Below are positions 1 through 6,848 of a stretch of 36,406 nucleotides of DNA, piece by piece. How positions within the stretch are numbered: the first letter of the stretch is position 1; every line of letters starts with the position of its first letter. Source of the stretch: Paenibacillus sp. (lineage in GTDB: Bacteria; Bacillota; Bacilli; Paenibacillales; NBRC-103111). Location of the stretch: positions 1 through 36,406 of the forward strand of contig JAPSLM010000022.1 of NCBI GenBank assembly GCA_031180825.1, written 5' to 3'. Position numbers and translations under genes: made by a program. The notes below the pieces were generated by a model. The model was not told the origin of the DNA. It did no database searches and saw only the letters and a list, made by a program, of their open reading frames with translations.

Positions 1-111
1 TGAGATTTCCCAGTATGTAAGACCCCTTGTAGACGACGAGGTTGATAGGTTCGGGGTGGAAGCGCGGCAACGTGTGCAGCTGACGAATACTAATCGGTCG
101 AGGGCTTATCC
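1..111 (+). rRNA. 23S ribosomal RNA, 3' end (partial)
   Basis: The opening bases are the conserved end of bacterial 23S rRNA: the stretch around 70-111 (cgtgtgcagctgacgaata, then the ctaatcggtcgagggcttatcc tail) is the helix region that closes the molecule. The 5' part lies outside the window. The 3' end at about 111 is set by similarity to the Bacillus 23S end and may be off by a few bases. It is followed by a spacer and tRNA genes, without a recognisable 5S gene. Confidence 0.96.
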
Positions 112-121
112 TACAAGCTTT

Positions 122-137
122 CCGAAGAATCCTTCGG
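122..137 (+). other. short hairpin just after 23S
   Basis: CCGAAG and CTTCGG pair around an AATC loop, about ten bases after the 23S end. There is no T run after it, so it is not a classic terminator. It may be part of the 23S processing stem or simply spacer structure. Confidence 0.4.
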
Positions 138-174
138 GAGCGACTAAGGTTTGATGGTTTTAGCTACGAGTGAA

Positions 175-231
175 GATATATCTTTTAGGAGCGACTTTTG
201 ACGCAGTCAACGGAGCGAGAAAAGATATATC
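175..231 (+). repeat. inverted repeat in the 23S-tRNA spacer
   Basis: Twelve-base arms GATATATCTTTT (175-186) and AAAAGATATATC (220-231) are perfect reverse complements. They enclose a 33-base loop that holds ACGCAGTCAACGGAGCGA (201-218). A related core occurs at 895-911 between two tRNA genes. The element fills the place where a 5S gene would normally be found. Confidence 0.6.
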
Positions 232-280
232 GAAACGCATTGTTTCGATCCAGTTTTCAGGGCGCAAGCCTTGATTATAT

Positions 281-356
281 TCCCTGATAGCTCAGTCGGT
301 AGAGCACTCGACTGTTAATCGAGTTGTCACAGGTTCGAGTCCTGTTCGGGGAGCCA
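281..356 (+). tRNA. tRNA-Asn(GTT)
   Basis: Complete cloverleaf: acceptor TCCCTGA with TCGGGGA, anticodon loop CTGTTAA, T loop TTCGAGT, encoded CCA. First gene of the array, as in the Bacillus trnD cluster. Confidence 0.97.
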
Positions 357-360
357 TTAT

Positions 361-449
361 GGAGAGGTGTCCGAGTTGGCCGAAGGAGCACGATTGGAAA
401 TCGTGTAGGCGTCACAAGCGTCTCGAGGGTTCGAATCCCTCTCTCTCCG
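361..449 (+). tRNA. tRNA-Ser(GGA)
   Basis: Class II tRNA with a long variable arm. Acceptor GGAGAGG pairs with TCTCTCC; anticodon loop TTGGAAA. CCA is not encoded, so it must be added after transcription. Confidence 0.96.
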
Positions 450-483
450 TAGACTTTTATCATTGCATCTTATTTAAAAGCAT

Positions 484-555
484 GGCCCGTTGGTCAAGGG
501 GTTAAGACACCTCCCTTTCACGGAGGTAACAGGGGTTCGAATCCCCTACGGGTCA
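484..555 (+). tRNA. tRNA-Glu(TTC)
   Basis: Acceptor GGCCCGT pairs with ACGGGTC. Anticodon loop CTTTCAC gives TTC. CCA is not encoded. Confidence 0.96.
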
Positions 556-566
556 TTATATCCCAT

Positions 567-642
567 GGAGGCTTAGCTCAGCTGGGAGAGCATCTGCCTT
601 ACAAGCAGAGGGTCGGCGGTTCGATCCCGTCAGCCTCCACCA
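567..642 (+). tRNA. tRNA-Val(TAC)
   Basis: Acceptor GGAGGCT pairs with AGCCTCC; anticodon TAC lies in loop CTTACAA; CCA encoded. Confidence 0.97.
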
Positions 643-657
643 TAGATTACTCACTGA

Positions 658-740
<83 letters not shown>

Positions 741-748
741 TTCTGTGT

Positions 749-825
749 GGAGCCGTGGTGTAGAGGCCTAACATGCCTGCCTGTCACGCAGGAGACCGCG
801 GGTTCGAATCCCGTCGGCTCCGCCA
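749..825 (+). tRNA. tRNA-Asp(GTC)
   Basis: Acceptor GGAGCCG pairs with CGGCTCC; anticodon loop CTGTCAC; CCA encoded. A spacer of about 150 bases follows, much longer than the others in the array. Confidence 0.97.
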
Positions 826-979
826 TGATTTATCCTCTCAGTAAGGTATGAGAACCCATTGGGTTCGTCGGAGTAATGCTTCGATAGCGTTACTACGCAG
901 TCTCGGAGTGAAACGGAGAGTATCCCGTCTTCCGTCATGATTTACAATTTGCAAGAAATGAGATACAATATAGTAATAT
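826..979 (+). other. long structured spacer inside the tRNA array
   Basis: The other tRNA gaps here are 3-34 bases, but this one is 154. It contains a stem AGTAATGC/GCGTTACT (872-894, one G-T pair) and, next to it, ACGCAGTCTCGGAGTGA (895-911), close to the core found at 201-218 in the 23S-tRNA spacer. I see no gene in it. Confidence 0.6.
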
Positions 980-1055
<76 letters not shown>

Positions 1056-1058
1056 CTT

Positions 1059-1134
<76 letters not shown>

Positions 1135-1148
1135 TTGCAATATCATAT

Positions 1149-1234
1149 GGAGGCTTAGCGAAGTGGCCAAACGCAGCAGACTGTAAATCTGTTCTCTGAC
1201 GAGTTCGGTGGTTCGAATCCATCAGCCTCCACCA
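1149..1234 (+). tRNA. tRNA-Tyr(GTA)
   Basis: Class II tRNA with a long variable arm. Acceptor GGAGGCT pairs with AGCCTCC; anticodon loop CTGTAAA; CCA encoded. Confidence 0.97.
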
Positions 1235-1240
1235 GTTTAT

Positions 1241-1314
1241 AGGGGCATAGTTTAAAGGTAGAACAGCGGTCTCCAAAACCGTTAGTGTGGGTTCAATTCC
1301 TGCTGCCCCTGCCA
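1241..1314 (+). tRNA. tRNA-Trp(CCA)
   Basis: Acceptor AGGGGCA pairs with TGCCCCT; anticodon loop CTCCAAA; CCA encoded. Confidence 0.97.
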
Positions 1315-1332
1315 AATATATTTTTATACTGT

Positions 1333-1409
1333 GGCGGTCGTGGCGAAGTGGCTAACGCATCGGATTGTGGCTCCGACATTCGAGGGTTCAATTCCCTTCG
1401 ATCGCCCCA
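1333..1409 (+). tRNA. tRNA-His(GTG)
   Basis: Acceptor GCGGTCG pairs with CGATCGC. The extra G at position -1 (1333) faces C73, the identity mark of tRNA-His. Anticodon loop TTGTGGC; CCA encoded. Confidence 0.96.
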
Positions 1410-1418
1410 TTACATTAT

Positions 1419-1490
1419 TGGGGATTAGCCAAGCGGTAAGGCAACGGACTTTGACTCCGTCATGCCTAGGTTCGAATCCTAGATCCCCAG
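1419..1490 (+). tRNA. tRNA-Gln(TTG)
   Basis: Acceptor TGGGGAT pairs with ATCCCCA; anticodon loop CTTTGAC; CCA not encoded. Confidence 0.96.
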
Positions 1491-1497
1491 TTTATAT

Positions 1498-1572
1498 GCG
1501 GAAGTGGCTCAGGGGTAGAGCATCGCCTTGCCAAGGCGAGGGTCGCGGGTTCGAATCCCGTCTTCCGCTCCA
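1498..1572 (+). tRNA. tRNA-Gly(GCC)
   Basis: Acceptor GCGGAAG pairs with CTTCCGC; anticodon loop TTGCCAA; CCA encoded. Confidence 0.97.
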
Positions 1573-1575
1573 TAT

Positions 1576-1649
1576 GGCGCCATAGCCAAGTGGTAAGGCA
1601 GAGCTCTGCAAAAGCTTTACCCCCAGTTCGAATCTGGGTGGCGCCTCCA
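1576..1649 (+). tRNA. tRNA-Cys(GCA)
   Basis: Acceptor GGCGCCA pairs with TGGCGCC; anticodon loop CTGCAAA; CCA encoded. Confidence 0.97.
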
Positions 1650-1662
1650 ATTTTCTTTCTTC

Positions 1663-1751
1663 GCCGGAGTGGCGGAATCGGCAGACGCACAGGACTTAAA
1701 ATCCTGCGGTAGGTGACTACCGTACCAGTTCAAGTCTGGTCTTCGGCACCA
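1663..1751 (+). tRNA. tRNA-Leu(TAA)
   Basis: Class II tRNA. Acceptor GCCGGAG pairs with CTTCGGC; anticodon loop CTTAAAA; long variable arm; CCA encoded. Confidence 0.97.
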
Positions 1752-1769
1752 CTCCAACAATTTAAATGT

Positions 1770-1846
1770 GTGCCCTTAGCTCAGCCGGATAGAGCGTTTG
1801 ACTACGAATCAAAAGGTCAGGAGTTCGAATCTCTTAGGGCACGCCA
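1770..1846 (+). tRNA. tRNA-Arg(ACG)
   Basis: Acceptor GTGCCCT pairs with AGGGCAC; anticodon loop CTACGAA, A34 presumably edited to inosine; CCA encoded. It sits between the two leucine tRNAs, where the Bacillus subtilis trnD order has none. Confidence 0.97.
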
Positions 1847-1849
1847 CTT

Positions 1850-1928
1850 GCCGATGTGGCGGAATGGCAGACGCGCTCGACTCAAAATCGAGTCCGAAAG
1901 GGTGGAGGTTCGAGTCCTCTCATCGGTA
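1850..1928 (+). tRNA. tRNA-Leu(CAA)
   Basis: Last gene of the array. Acceptor GCCGATG pairs with CATCGGT (first pair G-T); anticodon loop CTCAAAA; CCA not encoded. Confidence 0.95.
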
Positions 1929-1935
1929 TAATAAT

Positions 1936-1978
1936 AATAAGCCTTAAAGATCTTTATCGATCTTTAAGGCTTATTTTC
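1936..1978 (+). terminator. terminator of the rRNA-tRNA transcript
   Basis: Perfect 17-bp stem (1936-1952 with 1959-1975) around a six-base loop, ending in an AT-rich TTATTTTCT. It directly follows the last tRNA. Confidence 0.9.
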
Positions 1979-2124
1979 TATTGTATCGATCTTATTTAGG
2001 CTATGAGGGAATTTGTATTCTCAACTTTTTTTGTCGTTTCTTCACATGGCGATATACAAATTCGGTAACTTTTAGTATGGTACTAGAAGAAGAACTATAT
2101 CCTACATGTTGGAGGAACAAGGGC

Positions 2125-2751
2125 ATGACAAAGATCGAAGATGGAGCGGTTGTCTTGTTTCAAGGAGACAGCATTACGGATTGCGGGAGAAACAGGGAGA
2201 CCGGAGCGGATTTGGGCCGGGGCTACGCTTTCATCGCTTCTGCGTTATTCAATAGCAAATACCCGGAGAAGCAAGTCCATTTCATCAACCGCGGAATCAG
2301 CGGCAACCGGGTGAAAGATTTGCAGCAGCGTTGGCAGGAAGATTCCCTCGATTTGAAGCCGACATGGGTTTCGATTTATATCGGTATCAACGATACATGG
2401 CGGCGTTATGATCGTAACGATCCAACTTCAGTGGAAGCGTTTGCGAAAGGATACCGTGATCTGATTGTCCGTACGAAGGAGACGCTGGATGCAAAACTGA
2501 TTCTAGTCGAACCGTTTTTGCTGCCGGTGCCGGACGACCGGAAACGCTGGAGAGAGGATTTGGACCCGAAAATTAACGCCGTCCGCGAACTCGCTCGCGA
2601 ATTTAAAACGCTGTACGTACCGTTAGACGGGTTATTTGCAGGAGCAAGCACTAAAGCGCCGTCGGCCTATTGGGCGCCGGATGGCGTGCATCCGTCTCCG
2701 GCAGGACATGCCCTTATCGCCAATGCTTGGCTGGATGCCGTGCAAGCATAG
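2125..2751 (+). CDS. SGNH/GDSL-family esterase
   Basis: A 208-residue hydrolase of the SGNH/GDSL fold, close in style to rhamnogalacturonan acetylesterase-like and lipase/acylhydrolase proteins. The blocks are all visible: GDSIT at 14-18 with nucleophile Ser16, the block II Gly/Asn near 60-61, GIND at 87-90 with oxyanion Asn89, and DGVHP at 186-190 with catalytic Asp186 and His189. There is no signal peptide, so it is probably cytoplasmic. The substrate cannot be read from sequence; acetylated sugars or small esters are likely for the family. I chose ATG 2125 because GGAGGAAC lies about ten bases upstream; the open frame runs further up, but that part has no family similarity. It stands alone between the tRNA terminator and a convergent gene. 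Confidence 0.9.
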   Translation: MTKIEDGAVVLFQGDSITDCGRNRETGADLGRGYAFIASALFNSKYPEKQVHFINRGISGNRVKDLQQRWQEDSLDLKPTWVSIYIGINDTWRRYDRNDPTSVEAFAKGYRDLIVRTKETLDAKLILVEPFLLPVPDDRKRWREDLDPKINAVRELAREFKTLYVPLDGLFAGASTKAPSAYWAPDGVHPSPAGHALIANAWLDAVQA

Positions 2752-2777
2752 AGTTCTATTACCATAGAACGAATATC

Positions 2778-2816
2778 AAAAAGGGATGCCCTTCTGCTGG
2801 TGCGAGGAGCATCCCT
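2778..2816 (-). terminator. terminator of the deacetylase gene
   Basis: AGGGATGC (2782-2789) pairs with GCATCCCT (2809-2816). Read on the minus strand the stem is followed by CTTTTTGAT, so it serves the leftward gene; the plus-strand side has no T run. Confidence 0.75.
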
Positions 2817-2869
2817 ATTCCGGCTTGAAGCGAGGATTGCGGAAGTTCAGCCGGTTATCCGAACTACAG

Positions 2870-3946
2870 TCAATCCAACCGCTTGGATACCCGCAACAGC
2901 TCAGGCAAGGTAACCATTTTTAGGTTACGGGCTTTTAAAGTCTGAATCACGGTCGGGAGCGCTTTAACCGTACCGTTCAAATCTTGTCCCGGTCCGCCGC
3001 CGGAATGCTGCAAAATGATCGAACCGGGTTTAACGTTCGTAAGAATGTTCGAAGTTACTTTCTCTTGTCCAAGCTGCTTCCAGTCAAGCGAATCGACGTT
3101 CCAGTTCACAATGCGGTAGCCACGTTCCGATGCCCACAGCAGTTGGCTTTCGGTGATCTCGCCATAAGGCGGCCGCAGCAAGCGTGGGGCATATCCGATC
3201 AGCCGCTTTAACGCTTGCTGTGTCTGAAGCACTTGCGATTGGAACAAGTCGTCGGATAACTTCGTAAACAGCTTGTGACTATACGAATGATTGCCGATCA
3301 CATGGCCTTCACGAACGATTCGCTTGACCATCTCCGGATGCTTCTCGGCTTGGGCGCCGACCAGGAAAAAGGTGGCGCGGACCTGATGCTTTTTCAGTAC
3401 GTCCAAAACCTGCGGCGTAAATGTCGTATCGGGAGCATCGTCAAAAGTTAAAGCGACTTGCCCGGAGGCGGCGGATCCTCGCAGCAGCAATAGCTCCGGG
3501 TATTTACGCGCCAGCTGGGACAAGGAGAGCCGCTGGCTTTGGCCGGCGGTTTCTTTGGACGCTTTGGCGGTAGGCGGTTTGGATTTTAGCTTTATCTGCG
3601 TCTTGGGCTCCGCCGGCGGAACGGCAGCCGGTGCGGGAGCAGGTGCCGGGACAGGAGGTGTTGATGACGGCGGTACTTGCTGCGCGGTTAAAGGGGCCTG
3701 AGGTCCGGTCAAAGCCAGCGGGCTGCTGTCGGTCCTGGTTTCCGTCGTTTTACTCGCGTTTTCGAGTGCGGTTTCGGCAGACCCGGTCTCCGGGGGCATG
3801 GATTGCGGCGTATTTGCCGCCGGCGTACATGCCGTTAAAGCCAAGCATAGGATGAAACCGGACAAAGATAATCTGGTTCTGGTTCGAAGCGAGATAAGCC
3901 GATGAGTGGATAATAGCAAAAAAGCCGCAGGCGTTCGCTTTTTCAT
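2870..3946 (-). CDS. NodB-type polysaccharide deacetylase lipoprotein
   Basis: A 358-residue carbohydrate esterase family 4 protein that removes N- or O-acetyl groups from a polysaccharide, probably peptidoglycan or another wall polymer, outside the membrane. The N terminus is basic, then hydrophobic (29-39), ending in a lipobox-like LTAC with Cys40 as the likely lipid anchor. Residues 41-160 form a Pro/Ala/Thr-rich linker. The NodB domain carries TFDDAPD (167-173), the metal-binding H220-S-Y-S-H224, RPPYG (258-262) and ILQHS (311-315). All the metal and catalytic residues I can check are present. The start ATG has AAAGGAGA about nine bases before it. It is monocistronic with its own terminator downstream. 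Confidence 0.93.
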   Translation of the reverse strand: MKKRTPAAFLLLSTHRLISLRTRTRLSLSGFILCLALTACTPAANTPQSMPPETGSAETALENASKTTETRTDSSPLALTGPQAPLTAQQVPPSSTPPVPAPAPAPAAVPPAEPKTQIKLKSKPPTAKASKETAGQSQRLSLSQLARKYPELLLLRGSAASGQVALTFDDAPDTTFTPQVLDVLKKHQVRATFFLVGAQAEKHPEMVKRIVREGHVIGNHSYSHKLFTKLSDDLFQSQVLQTQQALKRLIGYAPRLLRPPYGEITESQLLWASERGYRIVNWNVDSLDWKQLGQEKVTSNILTNVKPGSIILQHSGGGPGQDLNGTVKALPTVIQTLKARNLKMVTLPELLRVSKRLD

Positions 3947-4073
3947 GGGGCTTCGTCTCCTTTGGGCAACGGGATTGCGTTCCCTTAGTTTGGGATAAGA
4001 AGAGGCGAATTATCCGCTCATGAAAATGATGCTACGAACGCCTAACGGCGCATAAAACATGGAATGAACCCGA

Positions 4074-4892
4074 TCAGGCAAGAACCAAGCCTTCCCAGAT
4101 CATTTTGATCGATACGATAACGAAGGTGATACGCAGTACCCAAAGCAGCTTTATGCTGCTCAACCGGCTGGCGATTTTCGCGCCGAGCCAGCCCCCGACA
4201 ATAGCGCTGGGCGCCAGTCCCAGCACCATCCACAGGTTGACTTCCCCCAAGCTAAAATGCGTGAAGCTGCCCATGAGGGATGACAGCAGGATAACGAACA
4301 TTGAGGTCGCTGTCGCGACATGGGGAGGATACCGAAAAAGCAGTACCATAGCCGGGACGAATAGAGAGCCGCCGCCGATTCCGAACAAGCCCGAAATAAA
4401 TCCGACCAGCAGTCCGATGACCAAGGCTGGCAATACGCTATAGCCGTAATGATATGTATTCCCACTGCCGTCCGTATACGTGCGCTGAATAGGCCATTTT
4501 ACTTTCAACGGCTTCATGTAATCACGCAGTACGAGGAGCAGGGCCATAAACAGCATGAAGATGCCGAAGCTAAGCTGAAACGATTTGGCATTGACGAATT
4601 GCGTGGTATACGAGCCGAGCATGGCCCCCGGACCGCAGGTGATGAACAAGAGCCAGCCGCTTTTGAAATCGACTCTTTTCTGCTTAACGAAGGTCAGGGT
4701 CGAAGACAATGCAGTGAAGATGAGAACGGCCAATGAAGTGCCTACCGCCGTCGATACCGAAATCGTCTGCCCGACGAACAAGGGGCCTAAATAAACCAAA
4801 GCCGGTACAATAATAATACCGCCGCCGAGACCGACCAAGCTCCCGAAGGTGGCAGCGATCAGCCCGACAGCGGTATAAAATAATATACTCAT
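4074..4892 (-). CDS. TauE/SafE (TSUP) family membrane transporter
   Basis: A 272-residue integral membrane protein of the TSUP family, proposed exporters of sulfite, sulfoacetate or related organosulfur anions. The paired N- and C-terminal glycine motifs of the family are clear: GSLVGLGGGIIIVPAL near residues 17-32 and GFISGLFGIGGGSLFVPA near 163-180. About seven or eight hydrophobic segments are evident, with a basic central loop around 120-150. The start has a modest AAGAAGG site upstream. A promoter-like TTGACC/TAAGAT pair precedes it, so it seems to be transcribed apart from glpX. The substrate is not known. Confidence 0.9.
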   Translation of the reverse strand: MSILFYTAVGLIAATFGSLVGLGGGIIIVPALVYLGPLFVGQTISVSTAVGTSLAVLIFTALSSTLTFVKQKRVDFKSGWLLFITCGPGAMLGSYTTQFVNAKSFQLSFGIFMLFMALLLVLRDYMKPLKVKWPIQRTYTDGSGNTYHYGYSVLPALVIGLLVGFISGLFGIGGGSLFVPAMVLLFRYPPHVATATSMFVILLSSLMGSFTHFSLGEVNLWMVLGLAPSAIVGGWLGAKIASRLSSIKLLWVLRITFVIVSIKMIWEGLVLA

Positions 4893-4932
4893 ACGCTAAC
4901 CTTCTTCCGTGTCGAATAGTTACTTTATGGTA

Positions 4933-4960
4933 ATCTTAACACAGGAAGAAAATAGGTCAA
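4933..4960 (-). promoter_or_regulatory. sigma-A-type promoter for the TSUP gene
   Basis: On the minus strand TTGACC (4960-4955), a 16-base spacer, and TAAGAT (4938-4933). It lies between glpX and the transporter gene. Confidence 0.55.
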
Positions 4961-4967
4961 TACCGGG

Positions 4968-5939
4968 TCATCCGATATCGTTAAGAATATTTTTGTTAGG
5001 CAAGTAATGGATGGACTGAATGAACCGGATCGTTCTTGTTTTCGCCCGCATAACGATCGAATGCGTCTCTGCCCGGAGATCGGGCAAATAGCGGACGCCG
5101 TTTAAAAACTCCCCGGGGGTAATGCCCGTTGCGGCAAAAATGACGTCATCCCGGCCGATCATATCCTCCATGGTCAAAACTTTGTGCGGGTCGGTAAGTC
5201 CCATGGCGATGCAGCGGTCGTATTCCTCCTGATTGGAAGGCAGCAGCTTTCCTTGCAGTTCCCCGCCCAGACACTGCAGCGCGGCGGCCGCCAGCACGCC
5301 CTCGGGTGCGCCGCCCGAGCCCACGTACATGTCGATGCCGGATTCGGACAAAGCCGGAGCCATCGCCCCTGCGACATCGCCGTCGCTAAGAAACTTGATC
5401 CGTACGCCAACCTGGCGGAGAGTCTCAATTTGCTTCCGGTGCCGATCGCGATCAAGAATCATAATGGTGAGATTGCTCAGCGGCTTATCCAAAATGTCGG
5501 CGGCCCGTTGAAGCGTCGTTTCCAGCGGATCCGTCAAGCTGAGCTTGCCGGCGAGTGCCGGGCCGACAGCCAGTTTTTCCATATACATATCCGGCGCATG
5601 CAGCAGATTGCCTTTATTGGCAATGGCGATGACGGCCAGCGCGTTGTTCAATCCTTTGGCAACCAGCTCCGTGCCTTCGAGCGGGTCGACGGCCACGTCC
5701 ACCTCGGGACCTTGTCCGTTGCCTACTTGTTCGCCGATATACAGCATCGGCGCTTCGTCCATTTCTCCTTCTCCGATAACAACGGTCCCGCGGACGGAAA
5801 CGGAATCGAACATGGCGCGCATGGCGGTCGTCGCCGCACCGTCGGCTTGAATCTTATCGCCCCGGCCCATCCATCTTGCTGCAGATAACGCCGCCAGTTC
5901 CGTTACCCGGACGATCTCAAGTGCCAATTCCCTTTCCAC
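4968..5939 (-). CDS. glpX: class II fructose-1,6-bisphosphatase GlpX
   Basis: Hydrolyses fructose 1,6-bisphosphate to fructose 6-phosphate, the committed cytoplasmic step of gluconeogenesis. The 323-residue length fits the class II (GlpX) family. Visible landmarks are EGEMDEAP (57-64) and VDPLEGT (84-90), which bind metal and phosphate, DGD (186-188) and GSGGAPEG (207-214). The start is a GTG with TAGGGGG eight bases upstream; no better ATG lies nearby. It is divergent from ccpN and ppsR, two genes whose Bacillus homologues control gluconeogenesis, so the neighbourhood supports the role. The C terminus (MRAKTRTIRFIQSIH) is typical of Bacillales GlpX. Confidence 0.96.
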   Translation of the reverse strand: MERELALEIVRVTELAALSAARWMGRGDKIQADGAATTAMRAMFDSVSVRGTVVIGEGEMDEAPMLYIGEQVGNGQGPEVDVAVDPLEGTELVAKGLNNALAVIAIANKGNLLHAPDMYMEKLAVGPALAGKLSLTDPLETTLQRAADILDKPLSNLTIMILDRDRHRKQIETLRQVGVRIKFLSDGDVAGAMAPALSESGIDMYVGSGGAPEGVLAAAALQCLGGELQGKLLPSNQEEYDRCIAMGLTDPHKVLTMEDMIGRDDVIFAATGITPGEFLNGVRYLPDLRAETHSIVMRAKTRTIRFIQSIHYLPNKNILNDIG

Positions 5940-5984
5940 CAGCTCAGCCCCCTATAGATTAAATGGTCACGTTTCAACATATAT

Positions 5985-6013
5985 AGTATAATTAATTAAT
6001 AAATAATACGCAA
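5985..6013 (-). promoter_or_regulatory. candidate promoter of glpX
   Basis: On the minus strand TTGCGT (6013-6008), a 17-base AT-rich spacer and TATACT (5990-5985). It lies in the glpX-ccpN divergent gap, where a regulator of either gene could bind. Confidence 0.5.
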
Positions 6014-6098
6014 TAAATACTTGATTCAATTCGAGTAGTGCATCTGATTTCGTTGAATGATTGGATGAAAAACGGTTCTATGAGATTCGGGCCATTTT

Positions 6099-6107
6099 TG
6101 GTACAAT
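6099..6107 (+). promoter_or_regulatory. candidate extended -10 promoter of ccpN
   Basis: TGGTACAAT reads as an extended -10 element. No good -35 box is seen at the usual distance. It is about 40-50 bases upstream of the ccpN start region. Confidence 0.45.
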
Positions 6108-6148
6108 TGGATAGGAATGCGGCACAGCGATAAACCGCAAAGGCTGCT

Positions 6149-6817
6149 TTGAGTGAGGAGGGACCGGTCATCGAACTGACTGCGCGCCAACTGCAGATCG
6201 TAGAATTGGTAAAGGCACATGCGCCCATTACAGGCGAACAAATAGCGGAGATGCTAGGTCTAAGCCGTCCGACCCTCCGGTCGGATCTGGCCCTGCTTGT
6301 CATGCTCGGGCTAGTAGATGCCAAGCCGAAGGTAGGGTATACGCCGGGCTCGGCCATGACGCCGGGTTCCCAGGTTTCCCGTAAGCTGCTGGGCATGAAA
6401 GTAAAAGATGTCCAATCGATCCCTGTCGTCGTCCGGGAGAATGCTTCCGTCAACGATGCGGTCGTCATGCTGTTTATGGAGAACGTCGGCAGCCTGATCG
6501 TTGTAGATGAAGAGGCTTGTCTGTCCGGGGTTATTTCCCGCAAAGATTTGCTTAAATTCACGCTCGGCAACACGAATGCGGCTTCCATGCCGGTCAGCAT
6601 GGTCATGACCCGCGAGCCGAATGTCATTCATGTCTCTCCCGACGAGTCGGTGATCGACGCGGCGCGAAAGATGATTCATCATCAGGTCGACAGCCTGCCT
6701 GTCGTCGTGGAGTCCAAAGCCGCTCAGGTGAGCGGAAGACCCCGGTGGGACGTTGTCGGACGAGTGACAAAAACGATTATGACGAATATTTTGGTCGATC
6801 TGGCGATGGACCGTTAG
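6149..6817 (+). CDS. ccpN: CcpN-type transcriptional repressor (HTH + CBS pair)
   Basis: About 216-222 residues. The N-terminal winged helix (ITGEQIAEMLGLSRPTLRSD) is followed by two CBS domains (about 85-215, including the ENVGSLIVVDE stretch) that sense adenine nucleotides in this family. CcpN of Bacillus subtilis represses gapB and pckA on glycolytic carbon sources. Similarity is strong along the whole length, and gene order with ppsR is the same. The start is uncertain. TTG 6149 is the only canonical codon, with a weak AAAGG site. A much better GAGGAGG site at 6155-6161 leads after eight bases to ATC 6170, which fits the family N terminus better. It is followed after 31 bases by ppsR. Confidence 0.93.
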   Translation: MSEEGPVIELTARQLQIVELVKAHAPITGEQIAEMLGLSRPTLRSDLALLVMLGLVDAKPKVGYTPGSAMTPGSQVSRKLLGMKVKDVQSIPVVVRENASVNDAVVMLFMENVGSLIVVDEEACLSGVISRKDLLKFTLGNTNAASMPVSMVMTREPNVIHVSPDESVIDAARKMIHHQVDSLPVVVESKAAQVSGRPRWDVVGRVTKTIMTNILVDLAMDR

Positions 6818-6848
6818 GGCATTCATGAACAAAGGAGAAGAAAACCGG

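Noticed and set aside
2870..3211. Open frame on the plus strand over the deacetylase gene
   Set aside because: Shadow of the NodB-domain gene; no ribosome site and no family pattern.
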